Under the pieces are notes generated by a model that worked only from the letters and a program-made list of their open reading frames with translations, did not search any database and was not told the origin of the DNA. 64,000 nt of DNA from Prochlorococcus sp. AG-347-B23 (GTDB lineage: Bacteria; Cyanobacteriota; Cyanobacteriia; PCC-6307; Cyanobiaceae). Below, piece by piece: positions 1 through 9,814 of this stretch (position 1 is the first letter of the stretch; the number at the start of each line of letters is the position of its first letter). The position numbers and the translations under genes are program-made. The stretch lies in NCBI GenBank assembly GCA_003281715.1, contig QCBE01000001.1, positions 1-64,000 of the forward strand, given 5' to 3'.

Positions 1-1
1 T

Positions 2-130
2 TTTATAAGTTCAAGGAAATGGGAAAAAACTAATATTTTTCTCCAAGCAATTAAAAACTGGCATTATAGAAGGAGATGGTTAAAAGGCGAATCGTTAAAA
101 TCTATTTATTCTGACTACTACAAAAAATGA
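2..130 (+). CDS. C-terminal fragment of an unidentified protein (truncated by window start)
   Basis: Open frame from base 2 (FISSRKWEKTNIFLQAIKNWHYRRRWLKGESLKSIYSDYYKK*) ending TGA at 128-130, abutting the convergent GNAT gene. Confidence 0.55.
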   Translation, partial: FISSRKWEKTNIFLQAIKNWHYRRRWLKGESLKSIYSDYYKK

Positions 131-661
131 TTAATTTGCATACCAAAAAGCACATTTTGAGCCTCTTGGTTCTAATATCCAACCTTGTCTTTTGTAAAAC
201 GAGACCACTTCAGCATCAGCAAAAAGGGTTACTTTAGAAATTCCAATATTTTTTAATTCTTTTAGGATATATTTCATTAGCTCTTTACCCAATCCAAGTC
301 CTTGATAGACAGGGTTAATCGCCACATCCCAAACTGTTGCTTCTAGAATTCCATCGCCAGTGCATCTTGCAAATCCCACTAGTCTGGGGAATTTATCATC
401 ATGACGCCATAACCCAATCACCAAAATACTAAAATCTAAAGCTCTTTTTACCCTCCTTATAGGTCTTCTGCTCCAACCAACAGTTTGCAAAAGTTGATCT
501 AGTTCTATTAGATCTAAATCTTTGTTTTTACTACATACAAATATTTCTTCTTTATTTGATTGAGTGAACTCATAAGAATTTAAACCATAGAGATCTATCA
601 GCTCATCCTTTGATATGCTGTTTGATTTTTTTATTAACGATCCTTGGTTTCTAAAAATCAT
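131..661 (-). CDS. GNAT family N-acetyltransferase
   Basis: Acetyl-CoA binding motif region VYQGLGLGKELMKYIL; 176 aa. Confidence 0.85.
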   Translation of the reverse strand: MIFRNQGSLIKKSNSISKDELIDLYGLNSYEFTQSNKEEIFVCSKNKDLDLIELDQLLQTVGWSRRPIRRVKRALDFSILVIGLWRHDDKFPRLVGFARCTGDGILEATVWDVAINPVYQGLGLGKELMKYILKELKNIGISKVTLFADAEVVSFYKRQGWILEPRGSKCAFWYAN

Positions 662-2457
662 TAAAAATTCGCGAATCCTTTTTGTTGAAGCTCAGAGAGC
701 TGAAAATATAAACCCTTTTTCATTCTTAATTCACTATGTGTTCCCTCTTCAACTAATACCCCCCCTTTTAAAACTAAGATTCTATCCGAACTTTCAATAG
801 TTGCTAGTCTGTGAGCTATCACTAATGCTGTTCGTTTTGTAAGAATTCTCTCAAGATCTTTCTGTAAAGCAGCCTCTGTAGAAGGATCCATAAATGCTGT
901 AGCTTCGTCCATTATCAAAACCACAGGATTCCTAATAGCTACTCTAGCCACCGAAAGAAGTTGCCTTTCACCAGAAGATAGATTCCCCCCTCTTTGTCTA
1001 AGAGAAGTATTTAAACCTTCTGGTAATTTTTTTAACAAGTTATTTAATCCTAATTCTTTACAAAGATTTTCTAGTTCAAGATTATCTACATTTGAATTAA
1101 GTTTTAAATTATCTGCGACATTTCCACTAAAGATAAAGGTATCTTGCAAAACTACTCCCAACATATTTCTAAGAGTTGCAATAGGAATATCTTTGACATC
1201 TATATCGTCGATTAAAATTTGGCCTGATTGAGGTTCATACAATCTACATAATAATCTTATTATGGTAGTCTTACCTGAACCAGTTGGCCCTACAAAAGCC
1301 ACATGCTCTCCTGGATTGATCTTGAAAGATAAATTCTTTATGATGTGTTCTCCTTCGTTGTAGAAAAAATTAACATTCTTGAACTCAATTTTGCCCTTAA
1401 ATGTTTTATTAACATTTTTAGCATTTTCTAAAAAATATTTTGCGGAAGTAGAGTCCTTAATCTGTATTTCTTCGTCCAATAATTCATTTATTCTTTCTAC
1501 AGCTGTTAAACCTCCTTGTATTTGAGTAAATCTTTCTGCAAGCTGCCTTAAAGGTTCAAAAAGTCTTTGGGAATATAAAATAAAAGTTGTTAATGTTCCT
1601 AAACCAATGTTTCCAGAAGTAACAAGATAACCTCCAACTGCCAAAACTAAGGAAACTGCCGCAAGAGAAATCCATTCTATAAATGCCGAAATACTACTGT
1701 CATAAAATATTGTTCCATTAACTGCTTTCTTATAAGCAACTCCAGTTTTGGAAAATTTCTTGCTATTAAAAGCCTCTCTTCTGAACATCTGAACGACTTC
1801 TAAACCTTGAAGATTCTCTTGAAAATCAGAGTTGAGTTGAGACAATTCTTCCCTTACTTGATAATTGGCTTTTCTATAACGTTTTTGAAGCCAAATAATA
1901 AAATATGAAACTGGTATTTGAGTCAAAAGTAATAGAATCGCAAGCCCTCGATCAATTGACAACATTGTCAAAGAAATTACTATCAGACTGACGAAGTCAG
2001 CAATGACTCCAACTGCCCCACTACCAAACACCTCTGCTAAAGCATCAACATCATTTGTTAATCTCGTTAATAATTTCCCTACAGGCATTTTATCGTGATA
2101 CTTAAGAGATAAAGATATTGAATGATCAAAAAGTTCTCTTCTTATTCTTGCTGTCAAACGTTGTCCCACTGCTTGGATATTGTAAGTTTGGTATCCCTGC
2201 AGAACTAATCTAAATAATACAGTTATAAGTAAAGTTAGGATTATGGCATTTATTGACTGCCCAAAGAAAGTTTTACTTAGCCAAACATCTGTAGTTTCGT
2301 TCTTTAGAATGGTAATTGCTTGACCAACTAATAATGGTTGAATAGCTCCAGAGAAAGAAACAGGTAACAAAACTATCAAGATTAGATAGATTGTTTTTTT
2401 ATCTTTAGTTAAATATTTACCTAACTTTTTAATCCTTCTAAAATCTTTAAAAAACAT
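661..2457 (-). CDS. ABC transporter, fused permease/ATPase (multidrug/lipid exporter type)
   Basis: N-terminal TM domain, Walker A GPTGSGKTT, signature LSSGERQLL, Walker B VVLIMDEAT. Confidence 0.93.
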   Translation of the reverse strand: MFFKDFRRIKKLGKYLTKDKKTIYLILIVLLPVSFSGAIQPLLVGQAITILKNETTDVWLSKTFFGQSINAIILTLLITVLFRLVLQGYQTYNIQAVGQRLTARIRRELFDHSISLSLKYHDKMPVGKLLTRLTNDVDALAEVFGSGAVGVIADFVSLIVISLTMLSIDRGLAILLLLTQIPVSYFIIWLQKRYRKANYQVREELSQLNSDFQENLQGLEVVQMFRREAFNSKKFSKTGVAYKKAVNGTIFYDSSISAFIEWISLAAVSLVLAVGGYLVTSGNIGLGTLTTFILYSQRLFEPLRQLAERFTQIQGGLTAVERINELLDEEIQIKDSTSAKYFLENAKNVNKTFKGKIEFKNVNFFYNEGEHIIKNLSFKINPGEHVAFVGPTGSGKTTIIRLLCRLYEPQSGQILIDDIDVKDIPIATLRNMLGVVLQDTFIFSGNVADNLKLNSNVDNLELENLCKELGLNNLLKKLPEGLNTSLRQRGGNLSSGERQLLSVARVAIRNPVVLIMDEATAFMDPSTEAALQKDLERILTKRTALVIAHRLATIESSDRILVLKGGVLVEEGTHSELRMKKGLYFQLSELQQKGFANF

Positions 2458-2469
2458 TTAACTAATCTT

Positions 2470-3108
2470 CTATAAAGCATTAGTCGATTCTATTGATAAA
2501 ATCGTATCTTTGAGATGATTATCATCTAACCTCATAGATAAAGGATTTCCAATTAGTCTTGCAGTCGAGTAATAAAGATCATCTATTTTAATTAAACCAT
2601 TCTCTTTAAGAGTCTTTCCGGTTGCCACCAAATCAACAATAGCCTCTGCCATTCCTGTAATAGGGCCAAGCTCGACTGATCCTGTCAAGTGAACTATTTC
2701 TACAGGAATATTTAATTCTTCAAAATACAATCTTGCTGTTTTTATAAATTTACTTGCTACTTTACAATTCGCTGGAAGATCAGTTGGTTTTGAATAATTG
2801 CTATTTTTCTTAACCGCCAATGACATATGACAACCACCAAATCCTAAATCTAATAATTTTGCGACTTTTATTTCAGATTCTCGTAAAACGTCATACCCAA
2901 CAATACCCAAATCAGCCTGACCATAACTTACATAAACAGGCACATCTCCATTTCTGACTAATAAGGCTTTTGCCCTTTTACAATTTGATTCAAAGGTTAA
3001 TGATCTATTATTTTCGTCCAATGCTTCAGAGAAATCCAACCCAGCTCTTTTAAAAGTTGAAATTGAATCTTTTAACAGAGCCCCTTTTGGTAAAGCTATA
3101 GTAAACAT
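2470..3108 (-). CDS. hisG: ATP phosphoribosyltransferase, short form
   Basis: [15 protein letters not shown]...[15 protein letters not shown]...; 212 aa HisG_S length. Confidence 0.93.
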   Translation of the reverse strand: MFTIALPKGALLKDSISTFKRAGLDFSEALDENNRSLTFESNCKRAKALLVRNGDVPVYVSYGQADLGIVGYDVLRESEIKVAKLLDLGFGGCHMSLAVKKNSNYSKPTDLPANCKVASKFIKTARLYFEELNIPVEIVHLTGSVELGPITGMAEAIVDLVATGKTLKENGLIKIDDLYYSTARLIGNPLSMRLDDNHLKDTILSIESTNAL

Positions 3109-3148
3109 AGATCAATTTCTTCCAAAGATTATTCATTCTAATTTAACA

Positions 3149-3889
3149 ATGGAATTTAATAAAGCTCGAAATATAATTGGACTTAAAGTTTTAAGTGATA
3201 ACGTCATTTGGTTGTTGGTAAAAGATAAATCCGTTGTGGTTGTAGATCCATCTGTTCACGAACCAGTTATTAGATATATAAATGAAAACAATTTTCACTT
3301 GGAAGCTATTTTGCAAACTCATCATCATTCAGACCATATTGGAGGGACGAAATCTCTTATTGAAAAATGGCCAAATGTAAAGGTGATTGCTTCCTCCAAA
3401 GAAAAAAAGCGAATCCCTTTTCAAAATGTATCTGTAGATGATGGAGAGACTTTAAATATTTTAGGGGAAGAAGTAAAAATAATTGAAGTATTAGGTCATA
3501 CAAGCTCACATATTGCCTTTTTTTTAAATGGGGAAAATCCTGTTCTTTTTATCGGTGATACATTATTTTCTGGAGGCTGTGGAAGAATTTTTGAGGGAAC
3601 TTATCAACAAATGTATTCTTCACTAGAAAGAATCAAATCTTTACCAAAAAATACTCTCATATATTGTGCACATGAATATACAAAGGGAAATATATTGTGG
3701 GCATTGAATCTCAAACCAAAAGATCAACATATAAAAAATAAACTTTCGGAAGTTGAAAAAAAACTTTCACATAATGAATTGACAATTCCATTTTTACTTG
3801 ATGAAGAGATGAAAATTAACCTTTTCTTAAGAGCAAAAAATTTAGAAGAATTTACTTTTTTAAGAGCAAATAAAGATTTATGGGTTTAA
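3149..3889 (+). CDS. gloB: Hydroxyacylglutathione hydrolase (glyoxalase II)
   Basis: [10 protein letters not shown] metallo-beta-lactamase motif, [19 protein letters not shown]. Confidence 0.93.
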   Translation: MEFNKARNIIGLKVLSDNVIWLLVKDKSVVVVDPSVHEPVIRYINENNFHLEAILQTHHHSDHIGGTKSLIEKWPNVKVIASSKEKKRIPFQNVSVDDGETLNILGEEVKIIEVLGHTSSHIAFFLNGENPVLFIGDTLFSGGCGRIFEGTYQQMYSSLERIKSLPKNTLIYCAHEYTKGNILWALNLKPKDQHIKNKLSEVEKKLSHNELTIPFLLDEEMKINLFLRAKNLEEFTFLRANKDLWV

Positions 3890-3913
3890 ATAGATAGGTA
3901 TCTTCTTAAACAA

Positions 3914-4306
3914 ATGTCCCCCAAACAAGTAATTAAAACATCAAATGCTCCAGATCCAGTAGGACCTTATAATCAAGCAATAAAAGCTGGGGATTTTATT
4001 TTTTGTTCTGGTCAAATTGCTATAGACCCAGCTTTAAATGAAATAACATGTTTGGGTGATATTGAGAAGGAAACTATTCAAGTTTTAAAAAATCTTGCAG
4101 AAGTTCTTAAAGCTGGTGGAGCTAAAATAGAGGATGTAATAAAAACAACTATTTACTTAACGGACTTAAGTAATTTTCAAATTGTCAATAAAATATACAG
4201 TGATTTTTTTAATATAGAGAATCCTCCAGCAAGGGCCTGTGTGGAAGTTTCATCTCTACCAAAAGGAGTTTTAGTTGAAATAGATTGCGTCGCATTTCTA
4301 GATTAA
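3914..4306 (+). CDS. ridA: RidA family (YjgF/UK114) reactive intermediate deaminase
   Basis: SNAPDPVGPYNQAIKAGDFIFCSGQIAIDP and C-terminal PPARACVEVSSLPKGVLVEIDCVA. Confidence 0.93.
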   Translation: MSPKQVIKTSNAPDPVGPYNQAIKAGDFIFCSGQIAIDPALNEITCLGDIEKETIQVLKNLAEVLKAGGAKIEDVIKTTIYLTDLSNFQIVNKIYSDFFNIENPPARACVEVSSLPKGVLVEIDCVAFLD

Positions 4307-4391
4307 TTTCTAATTATTGAGAAATTTGAAATATGAACCAATTGTGCACCATAGTTGTATAGATTATTAGTTGATAATTCATCTTTGATCT

Positions 4392-4619
4392 ATGTCAGCA
4401 GCAAAGCTTAATATAGATGAACTAGAAGCAGGTTATCCTTTATTTTGCAAAGCTCTTAGACTATTAATCTTAAAAGGAAACTCAGTTAAAGATATAGAAA
4501 AGACAGTATGTTGGAGTCATCTTGAGACTTTAAATAGATGTCTACCTGGTAGATATAAAGCCCCAACATATTTAATGGCTTTAATCAAAAGAGATATTGC
4601 AAAGCCTAATAATTATTAA
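4392..4619 (+). CDS. Small hypothetical protein, 75 aa, adjacent to carboxysome locus
   Basis: Complete ORF in a coding gap; convergent with the PCD-like gene. Confidence 0.65.
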   Translation: MSAAKLNIDELEAGYPLFCKALRLLILKGNSVKDIEKTVCWSHLETLNRCLPGRYKAPTYLMALIKRDIAKPNNY

Positions 4620-4625
4620 AAAGGA

Positions 4626-4865
4626 CTAATCCTCTAAATAAAATTTATCAATATCCATTGAAAATACTTTTTCCTTATCTGATATTTCTTTATTATCTAA
4701 AAATATTGAGAGACTTACAAAATTCTTACCGAAGCTGATATTTGGATAGATATCCCTTTCTTTACATAATTTCTCAATTTCCCCCATGAATTTACTAATT
4801 TTTGAGTATTGATCAAATTCAAATCTTTTTTCTATCCTTAAAGGTGATTCTCTTTCTTTCCACAT
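4626..4865 (-). CDS. PCD-like alpha-carboxysome RuBisCO assembly factor (acRAF)
   Basis: 79 aa pterin-carbinolamine-dehydratase-like protein directly downstream of csoS4B, the known acRAF position. Confidence 0.75.
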   Translation of the reverse strand: MWKERESPLRIEKRFEFDQYSKISKFMGEIEKLCKERDIYPNISFGKNFVSLSIFLDNKEISDKEKVFSMDIDKFYLED

Positions 4866-4939
4866 TACATTCTTTATCTAAGACTAATTACACTATACAT
4901 TCAACAAAGTTTCTCAATAAATTTTTGAAGATAAAATTT

Positions 4940-5188
4940 TTAGTCACTCTCCCAATAATCAATAATACCGCCAATTGTTAAATCGGTTTGAACTTCTGGA
5001 TTAGGGCATGCAAATCTAGCGGCAGAGCCACTAGAAGTAAAAACCCAGTTACCTTCTCTAGCTCCAACAGGATCAACAGCAACTAATTTCTTTCCTTTAT
5101 TATTTTCTAAAATTCGTAAATTCATATGACCTAAGCCAGCGACTCTTTGAGTGCATACCATCCTTCCTAATACCTTCATAATTTCCAC
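4940..5188 (-). CDS. csoS4B: Carboxysome vertex protein CsoS4B (BMC-P pentamer)
   Basis: EutN/CcmL fold: MKVLGRMVCTQRVAGLGHMNLRIL...VAVDPVGAREGNWVFTSSGSAAR. Confidence 0.93.
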   Translation of the reverse strand: MEIMKVLGRMVCTQRVAGLGHMNLRILENNKGKKLVAVDPVGAREGNWVFTSSGSAARFACPNPEVQTDLTIGGIIDYWESD

Positions 5189-5206
5189 AATTTATATCCT
5201 CCTTTT

Positions 5207-5458
5207 TTATGACTTGTCAGGATCCCAATGATCAATTATTCCAACAATCGTTAAATCGCTTGGATAAGATTTACTTCCCGCTGCTTCCCTAGCAGCAGAA
5301 CTCCCAACACAAATAACCCAATCTCCTGGCTTACAGCCAACAGCATCAACTGCAACTTTACTAGAAGAACCATCTAATACAACCTGCAGATGTTTATGTT
5401 CAAAACCAGGAATCCTATTGGTAGAAACAAGTGGTTTTACAACCTTGCAAATTAACAT
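5207..5458 (-). CDS. csoS4A: Carboxysome vertex protein CsoS4A (BMC-P pentamer)
   Basis: MLICKVVKPLVSTNRIPGFEHKHLQVV...VAVDAVGCKPGDWVICVGSSAARE. Confidence 0.93.
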   Translation of the reverse strand: MLICKVVKPLVSTNRIPGFEHKHLQVVLDGSSSKVAVDAVGCKPGDWVICVGSSAAREAAGSKSYPSDLTIVGIIDHWDPDKS

Positions 5459-5460
5459 AA

Positions 5461-6990
5461 TTAGTGGGCCTCCTCTGTTTTTTTATCTAAAGACATTCCA
5501 ATAATTTGGGCGGAATGAATGTTGTCCCTATCTCTAATAGTAGAGCAAGTATGTAACAAACCTTGATCAACTAAATTTTTATATCTAATTGATATCGCAT
5601 TATTAACTCTTTCACAATCGTTTATTGCCCTCTCTTTTGCTCCGGGAACTTTTCCAGAGTAATCAAATCTTATTACTACCGGAATAGGTAGATCTTGAGA
5701 AACATTTAATCCAGTAAAAATCTTCACTCCTACATCTAAATCTGGAGCACCTTCTTCGACTGTATCTAAATGAGCAAAATAAGTTAAATTCCTGAGATGT
5801 ACTTCTTTGAAACCTATACCTACTCCAATAAACCTCTCTGCATGTCCAATATCTTCATAAGAACCATTATGAAAACTCTTAACATAATCAATTTGAGAAA
5901 TATTATTGACAATTAATTTATACGTAAATTTTTCCAGTCCACTGAGTTTATCTTTTGAAGATTGCTTAGAGATTGTCTGGCAAATTTCTCTCTCCGCATC
6001 CTCTTTTGAAAAATTTATGGTCGAATTATAAATTTCTAATGTAGAAATGGTTTTTTCTAAATCTATACCGCCATCGCTAGTTGATAAATGTATTTTTAAT
6101 GAATCAGTGTCTGTATCAAGTCCAATTAACATTAAATCCACAGAAGCTCCGCAGCAAAAGCTATTCTCTACAGCCTCTTTGAAAGCATATAATTTATTTC
6201 TACCTTCTGCTGCAGCTAACTCGTCATTACTCCCATGAGCTGCGCATCCCTGATGCAAAGGATCTACTGAACTGAAATGATAAGTTACAACTTTTAAGTA
6301 CCTTGTATCTTTATGAGCTTCATTAGGAACATTCTCTCTATATCTTTTATGTTCAGTTTTTACCCATCGATTAACGGTATTTTCAATATCAAACAGTGCT
6401 CCAGCATGAGATCTTCTTCTTACTGAACTAAAAGGTATTCTCATTACATAAGCAACTGAATGAGCTAATCTTCCATCTGAACAAGGAGTTATATCAAGTA
6501 AATGTATTCCGCAATCTAAGAGAAATTTTTCAAAGTCTTCCGCATCCCTACTTCCAGCAGCACCTTCAAGTGGATCATTATTAAAAAAATTGTCGCTAAG
6601 TTTATCATGCTGTTTGAAAGCACACCATGCATATAAAGCTCTCATATCAAGAGGTTTAACCCAAGATTTATCTAATACATGGAGGGGTAAATCTATTCCC
6701 AAATTTTGTCTTGATATTTCCTGAGCCTTATTTATAAAATCTTCGTGATGTTGAATTCGAGCAATTTCCTTGAGAGTTGGAACAATTTCGTCAAAATCAC
6801 TTTTTATTTTGCTTTCATAGCTAAATAGATTTTCATTTTGAATATTATTGGTTAATTTATGAGACTTTCCAGAATTTAGTAAATTATTTGATTCTTTAGT
6901 TTGTATATGGATATTTTCAGTAAAAGTTTTCATTGGAGCGGTTGGCCCCAATGTGAAGTTCTTGGCTTTAGCCAGTCCTCTTAAAGGCAT
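5461..6990 (-). CDS. csoSCA: Carboxysomal carbonic anhydrase CsoSCA (CsoS3)
   Basis: CSDGRLAHSVAYVMRIPF and HQGCAAHGSNDELAA; position between csoS2 and csoS4A. Confidence 0.95.
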   Translation of the reverse strand: MPLRGLAKAKNFTLGPTAPMKTFTENIHIQTKESNNLLNSGKSHKLTNNIQNENLFSYESKIKSDFDEIVPTLKEIARIQHHEDFINKAQEISRQNLGIDLPLHVLDKSWVKPLDMRALYAWCAFKQHDKLSDNFFNNDPLEGAAGSRDAEDFEKFLLDCGIHLLDITPCSDGRLAHSVAYVMRIPFSSVRRRSHAGALFDIENTVNRWVKTEHKRYRENVPNEAHKDTRYLKVVTYHFSSVDPLHQGCAAHGSNDELAAAEGRNKLYAFKEAVENSFCCGASVDLMLIGLDTDTDSLKIHLSTSDGGIDLEKTISTLEIYNSTINFSKEDAEREICQTISKQSSKDKLSGLEKFTYKLIVNNISQIDYVKSFHNGSYEDIGHAERFIGVGIGFKEVHLRNLTYFAHLDTVEEGAPDLDVGVKIFTGLNVSQDLPIPVVIRFDYSGKVPGAKERAINDCERVNNAISIRYKNLVDQGLLHTCSTIRDRDNIHSAQIIGMSLDKKTEEAH

Positions 6991-6997
6991 TATTTAC

Positions 6998-9301
6998 TTA
7001 ACCTCTTGCACCACCTGAAAAGGTAACGAGTTGTCCTTCACGAGTATTACCACTAGATCCAGTTATCAAGAAATCTGGTTTTTCTGTTTCCTCATTTCTT
7101 TTGACTTCCATAGGGGGCATTGCACTCATGAATCCTGCTCTTGATGGATTTCGCTTTCTAGAAGAAGCTCCCTCTGTACCTGTTACCTTATCACCGCGAT
7201 CCCAATCATCACCAGTTACGTTTCCCACTGATTGTCCTTCACCAGTAATCCTTGAAGCAACTCTTTTTTCTGGTGTTTTTGCAGCACGGTCTGCTTCTTC
7301 AATTTCCATTTTTTGTTTATAAGTAATATTTTTATTCGGTTCAAATCTAAATTTTTCAGTACCAGTGACCTTATCAACTGCCATATCAAAAGGTCCTGTT
7401 ACCTTTGAACCATTTTCATATTCATTACCCGTAACACCTTGAGTATTTTTTTCAGAATATTTATCTCTTGATGGTGATTTAACAGAGAATTCATTCCAAG
7501 AGTTACCTGCTGACTTTTCCGAATTCGCATAAGCAGTATCATTTGGAGGATTCTCACAAGCTTGTGAGAACTGATCTCCACCAACATAAGGAGTCCCTGT
7601 TAGGTTTTTACAAGCACCTTTCTTAGCACCTGTCATTACTCCGCCAATTCCTGGTTGTTGTCCAGTAAGTCTGGCATTTGAATTATTTCCAGAATTAACT
7701 GTTGCTCTTGATTTCATATCTTCAGAAGTTTCAGTATTACAATTCTCTTTAATCTGATCTAAGCCTGCGTATGGTGTTCCTGTTAACACTTTGCATGAAC
7801 CTGGTTCATCTCCAGTTACTATTTCTGATCTTCCTGTCATAGTGCCGCTTATTAAATTTGACTTTGAAGAAAGGCTTAAACCTACTTTTCTAGCTTCTGG
7901 TTTTGGTTTTGAACCGCAAAACTTCTCGTATTGTTGAGATCCTATATACTCATCTCCAGTTACATTCTTACAACTCCCATGTTCATTGCCTGTCATATGG
8001 TCTGATCTTCCAACCCCTGTACCAGTTACATTATTCCCATTGAGAATGTTGTAACTACCTACTTTTTCAAATGCTTTGCCTTTTGGATTTGGCTCAGAGC
8101 CAAGATATTGATCTCCAGTTAACTGAAGTCCAGAACCTGATTCATCTCCAGTAACAAAGGTTGATCTACCAGGAAGTGATCCAGATACTTTTAATCCATC
8201 GGTTGTAGTACTGTGTTTAACCTTTGAAGGATTTTTTGGAACATCACCACAATACTTCTGTGATTGATTAGAAGATACATATTCAGTACCTGTAAGGTTT
8301 TTACAAGTCCCTGGCTCATCGCCTGTGACCCTATCAGATCTACCAACTTCATTACCAGTCACTTTATTTCCTGATGTTGTTGCAGTAACAGTAGATCTAA
8401 GTGGTTGTTTATAACTTGGTCTATCTTGACAAAATTGATCAACAACTTCTGCTCCCATGTATTGAGTGCCAGTAACTGTTCTGCATGTACTTGCTTCATT
8501 ACCTGTAGTTTTTACAGATCTATTAGCTTGTGTTCCAGTCACTATTTGACCTGAATCAGTTTCACTTTTACCAACTTTCCAGCTAGCATCTGCAATATTT
8601 TGTTTAGCGCCATTTTTATTTGGACCACATGGTCTACATTTACCATTACCTTTTTTGCCTGTAGCACCAGTTTTACTTCTTAACTCTCTCACTCTCTGAG
8701 AAATTTCTCTACTACTTAAATCTGGATCTCCCCTTCTAGCTAAAGAAGCGGCACTGGTATTTTGTTTAGTTGCTGATTTACCATGCTTAGATTGAGCTTC
8801 TCTTCTCGCTAAAACAATATCTCTACTTGTATTAGTAATAGGCTTTCTCTTCTGATTAATTCTTCTCTTAACGCTGGTTTTGAGGGACTTAGATTCTGTA
8901 CTAGAAGAATCCTGACTTTCTTGATTTTTATTTATAGTTGAATTAACTATGTTTACAGGACTTTCTTTTTTAACATCAGTACGTGTTCTATCGGATGAAG
9001 TTATAGCTGATTTTCCATGGGTAGACATTGCTTTTCTTCTCTCTATTACTAACTCTTTACTAGATAAAGTTGTTGAAGAATTTCTGTTTACTTTAGTTTT
9101 TGGAATATGTTTTGTAGTTGGTTTTGAAATATTATTATTATTAGGAGAAGACTGAGTCCCAGAAATATGTATATCTTGAGAAGATCGAACTCTATCTTTG
9201 GTAGTTGAAGAATAAGCAGCAGCTTTTTTACCGCTATCACTCATCGCCTTTCTTCTTTCAAGTGCAATCTCTCTACTAGTTTTTTTTGACATAATCTTCA
9301 A
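6998..9301 (-). CDS. csoS2: Carboxysome scaffold protein CsoS2
   Basis: N-terminal (S)RE(I)ALERRKAMS..GK repeats, six VTG-type middle repeats, C-terminal region; disordered and basic. Confidence 0.95.
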   Translation of the reverse strand: MKIMSKKTSREIALERRKAMSDSGKKAAAYSSTTKDRVRSSQDIHISGTQSSPNNNNISKPTTKHIPKTKVNRNSSTTLSSKELVIERRKAMSTHGKSAITSSDRTRTDVKKESPVNIVNSTINKNQESQDSSSTESKSLKTSVKRRINQKRKPITNTSRDIVLARREAQSKHGKSATKQNTSAASLARRGDPDLSSREISQRVRELRSKTGATGKKGNGKCRPCGPNKNGAKQNIADASWKVGKSETDSGQIVTGTQANRSVKTTGNEASTCRTVTGTQYMGAEVVDQFCQDRPSYKQPLRSTVTATTSGNKVTGNEVGRSDRVTGDEPGTCKNLTGTEYVSSNQSQKYCGDVPKNPSKVKHSTTTDGLKVSGSLPGRSTFVTGDESGSGLQLTGDQYLGSEPNPKGKAFEKVGSYNILNGNNVTGTGVGRSDHMTGNEHGSCKNVTGDEYIGSQQYEKFCGSKPKPEARKVGLSLSSKSNLISGTMTGRSEIVTGDEPGSCKVLTGTPYAGLDQIKENCNTETSEDMKSRATVNSGNNSNARLTGQQPGIGGVMTGAKKGACKNLTGTPYVGGDQFSQACENPPNDTAYANSEKSAGNSWNEFSVKSPSRDKYSEKNTQGVTGNEYENGSKVTGPFDMAVDKVTGTEKFRFEPNKNITYKQKMEIEEADRAAKTPEKRVASRITGEGQSVGNVTGDDWDRGDKVTGTEGASSRKRNPSRAGFMSAMPPMEVKRNEETEKPDFLITGSSGNTREGQLVTFSGGARG

Positions 9302-9333
9302 GTTTGAAATTCTTTAAAAACTTTTTTGAAAAA

Positions 9334-9361
9334 CTTTCTCCAAAAAATTTTTTGGAGAAAG
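9334..9361 (-). terminator. Candidate leaky intra-operon terminator or stabilising hairpin between cbbS and csoS2
   Basis: Perfect 28-nt inverted repeat CTTTCTCCAAAAAATTTTTTGGAGAAAG followed on the transcribed strand by TTTTTC. Confidence 0.5.
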
Positions 9362-9383
9362 ATATTAACTACAATAAGTAGCT

Positions 9384-9725
9384 TTAACGTCCTTGGAAAA
9401 CTACAAAAGCTGTTCCTTGACTTTGAGTGTAAGCATCGTATCCGATGATTCTTACATGATGATCAGGGTATGCTCTATGACATGCCTCTAATTCGCTCAC
9501 GATCAAGTTAAGATCTTTTTCCCCAAAGAATGGGAGTTTCCAATAAGACCAATAAGTTTGCATACATCCACTTGGATGAACATGCTCAATAACTGGACTC
9601 CAACCTTGAGCAATTATGTACGCAATTTGGTCATATATTTCTTCCTGGGTCATCGGTGGTAAGAAACCGAATGTTTCCAGGGTTGCAACTGTTTGATAGT
9701 CGCTTACTGTGCTCTGGAAAGGCAT
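9384..9725 (-). CDS. cbbS: RuBisCO small subunit, form IA
   Basis: FGFLPPMTQEEIYDQIAYIIAQGWSPVIEHVHP...; between csoS2 and cbbL. Confidence 0.97.
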   Translation of the reverse strand: MPFQSTVSDYQTVATLETFGFLPPMTQEEIYDQIAYIIAQGWSPVIEHVHPSGCMQTYWSYWKLPFFGEKDLNLIVSELEACHRAYPDHHVRIIGYDAYTQSQGTAFVVFQGR

Positions 9726-9814
9726 AATTAATCAAAATGTGAATGTAATTACTCGTAAAAACGAGATTTTAATAAGTTTGAGGAGAATTAATCTCATCAA
9801 TTTCGAAACTTGAG

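Noticed and set aside
7399-7587. 62-aa alternate-frame ORF inside csoS2, considered as a frameshift product
   Set aside because: csoS2 is intact in frame to its full C-terminal region; the alternate ORF is repetitive out-of-frame translation
6047-9155. Antisense ORFs within csoSCA and csoS2 (6047..6238, 7101..7322, 8949..9155)
   Set aside because: Overlap well-supported genes, no protein-family features
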